Source: Flavobacteriaceae bacterium (lineage in GTDB: Bacteria > Bacteroidota > Bacteroidia > Flavobacteriales > Flavobacteriaceae). Taken from it: 6,744 nt of DNA. The stretch spans positions 1 through 6,744 of the forward strand of contig JABAYZ010000068.1 of assembly GCA_018608735.1 (NCBI GenBank), given 5' to 3'. The position numbers and the translations under genes were made by a program. Below, piece by piece: positions 6,680 through 6,744 of the stretch (positions are counted from its first letter, which is position 1; the number at the start of each line of letters is the position of its first letter). The notes under the pieces were generated by a model that did not search any database, had not been told where the DNA came from, and was given only the letters and a program-made list of their open reading frames with translations.

Positions 6680-6714
6680 AGTTAATATCCTAATTAAACC
6701 AAAAGTCAAATGCA
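6680..6714 (-). promoter_or_regulatory. Possible promoter region of the met-cys operon (weak)
   Basis: The 81-base leader of metY should contain the operon promoter unless it lies beyond the right edge. Two weak readings of the Bacteroidota consensus (TTTG, about 19 bases, TAnnTTTG) are possible. TGCATTTG (6714-6707) matches the -7 box except at its second base but has no TTG at the proper distance upstream. Alternatively the TTTG at 6710-6707 could be a -33 box, placed 19 bases before TATTAACT (6687-6680), which matches the -7 box poorly. The first reading would overlap the inverted repeat. Neither is convincing. Confidence 0.2.
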
Positions 6715-6730
6715 CTTTTTGAAAAGTGTA
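6711..6730. promoter_or_regulatory. Inverted repeat upstream of metY, candidate operator
   Basis: A perfect 7-base inverted repeat, CACTTTT-TG-AAAAGTG, occupies 6713-6728, and the flanking bases T6711/A6730 extend the symmetry after one mismatch. Its near end is 49 bases upstream of the metY ATG. The short spacer and 20-base dyad are the shape expected of a site for a dimeric repressor rather than of a strong hairpin, since a 2-base loop cannot close efficiently in RNA. No regulator gene is in the window. Rrf2/CymR-type or other cysteine-responsive regulators are plausible candidates by analogy only. Confidence 0.35.
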
Positions 6731-6744
6731 CTTATTAGAAAAAT

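Noticed and set aside
6713..6728. The inverted repeat read as an intrinsic terminator of an upstream gene
   Set aside because: The 2-base loop and A/T-rich arms would make a weak RNA hairpin, and there is no clear U-tract after the repeat in either direction; an operator-like dyad fits better.
6664..6744. SAM riboswitch in the metY leader
   Set aside because: Methionine genes in several phyla carry SAM riboswitches, but the visible 81 bases are too AT-rich and lack the conserved stems and core I know for SAM-I and SAM-II. One lying further upstream, outside the window, cannot be excluded.

Overview
This 6.7 kb window is an assimilatory sulfur locus, almost certainly chromosomal, from a Bacteroidota bacterium, most likely Flavobacteriaceae. 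The support for that placement is the AT-rich coding DNA, the near-absence of Shine-Dalgarno sequences, the A-rich stretches before start codons, and the sequence character of the MetX, CysH and DUF2061 proteins. I cannot name genus or species. I see no tRNA, rRNA, CRISPR, insertion sequence or phage gene.

Everything is on the minus strand and reads right to left as one apparent operon. At the right is an 81-base leader holding a short inverted repeat, a possible operator. Then come metY (O-acetylhomoserine sulfhydrylase type), a short divergent metX-like acyltransferase, a metZ-like second PLP sulfhydrylase, a small DUF2061 membrane protein, cysH (APS/PAPS reductase family), cysD and cysN (the two ATP sulfurylase subunits), and the first 13 codons of a gene that is probably the sulfite reductase, cut by the left edge. 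Most gaps are 8-21 bases. The two longer ones are about 50 bases (metZ/DUF2061) and 60 bases (cysD/cysN). No non-coding stretch reaches 300 bases.

The logic is complete on paper. CysDN activates sulfate to APS, CysH reduces the activated sulfate to sulfite, and the truncated gene probably reduces sulfite to sulfide. MetX acylates homoserine, and MetY and/or the MetZ-like enzyme put sulfide on it to give homocysteine. Sulfide production and its carbon acceptor are therefore made from one transcript. APS kinase (cysC), a sulfate transporter and homoserine dehydrogenase are not in the window.

Most of this is ordinary, well-conserved metabolism. The points worth a second look are the DUF2061 membrane protein embedded between the met and cys halves, a CysH that lacks Fe-S ligands and has an altered phosphate-binding loop in a locus without APS kinase, the shortened MetX, the two paralogous sulfhydrylases flanking it, and the inverted repeat before metY. 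I do not see a convincing previously undescribed system.
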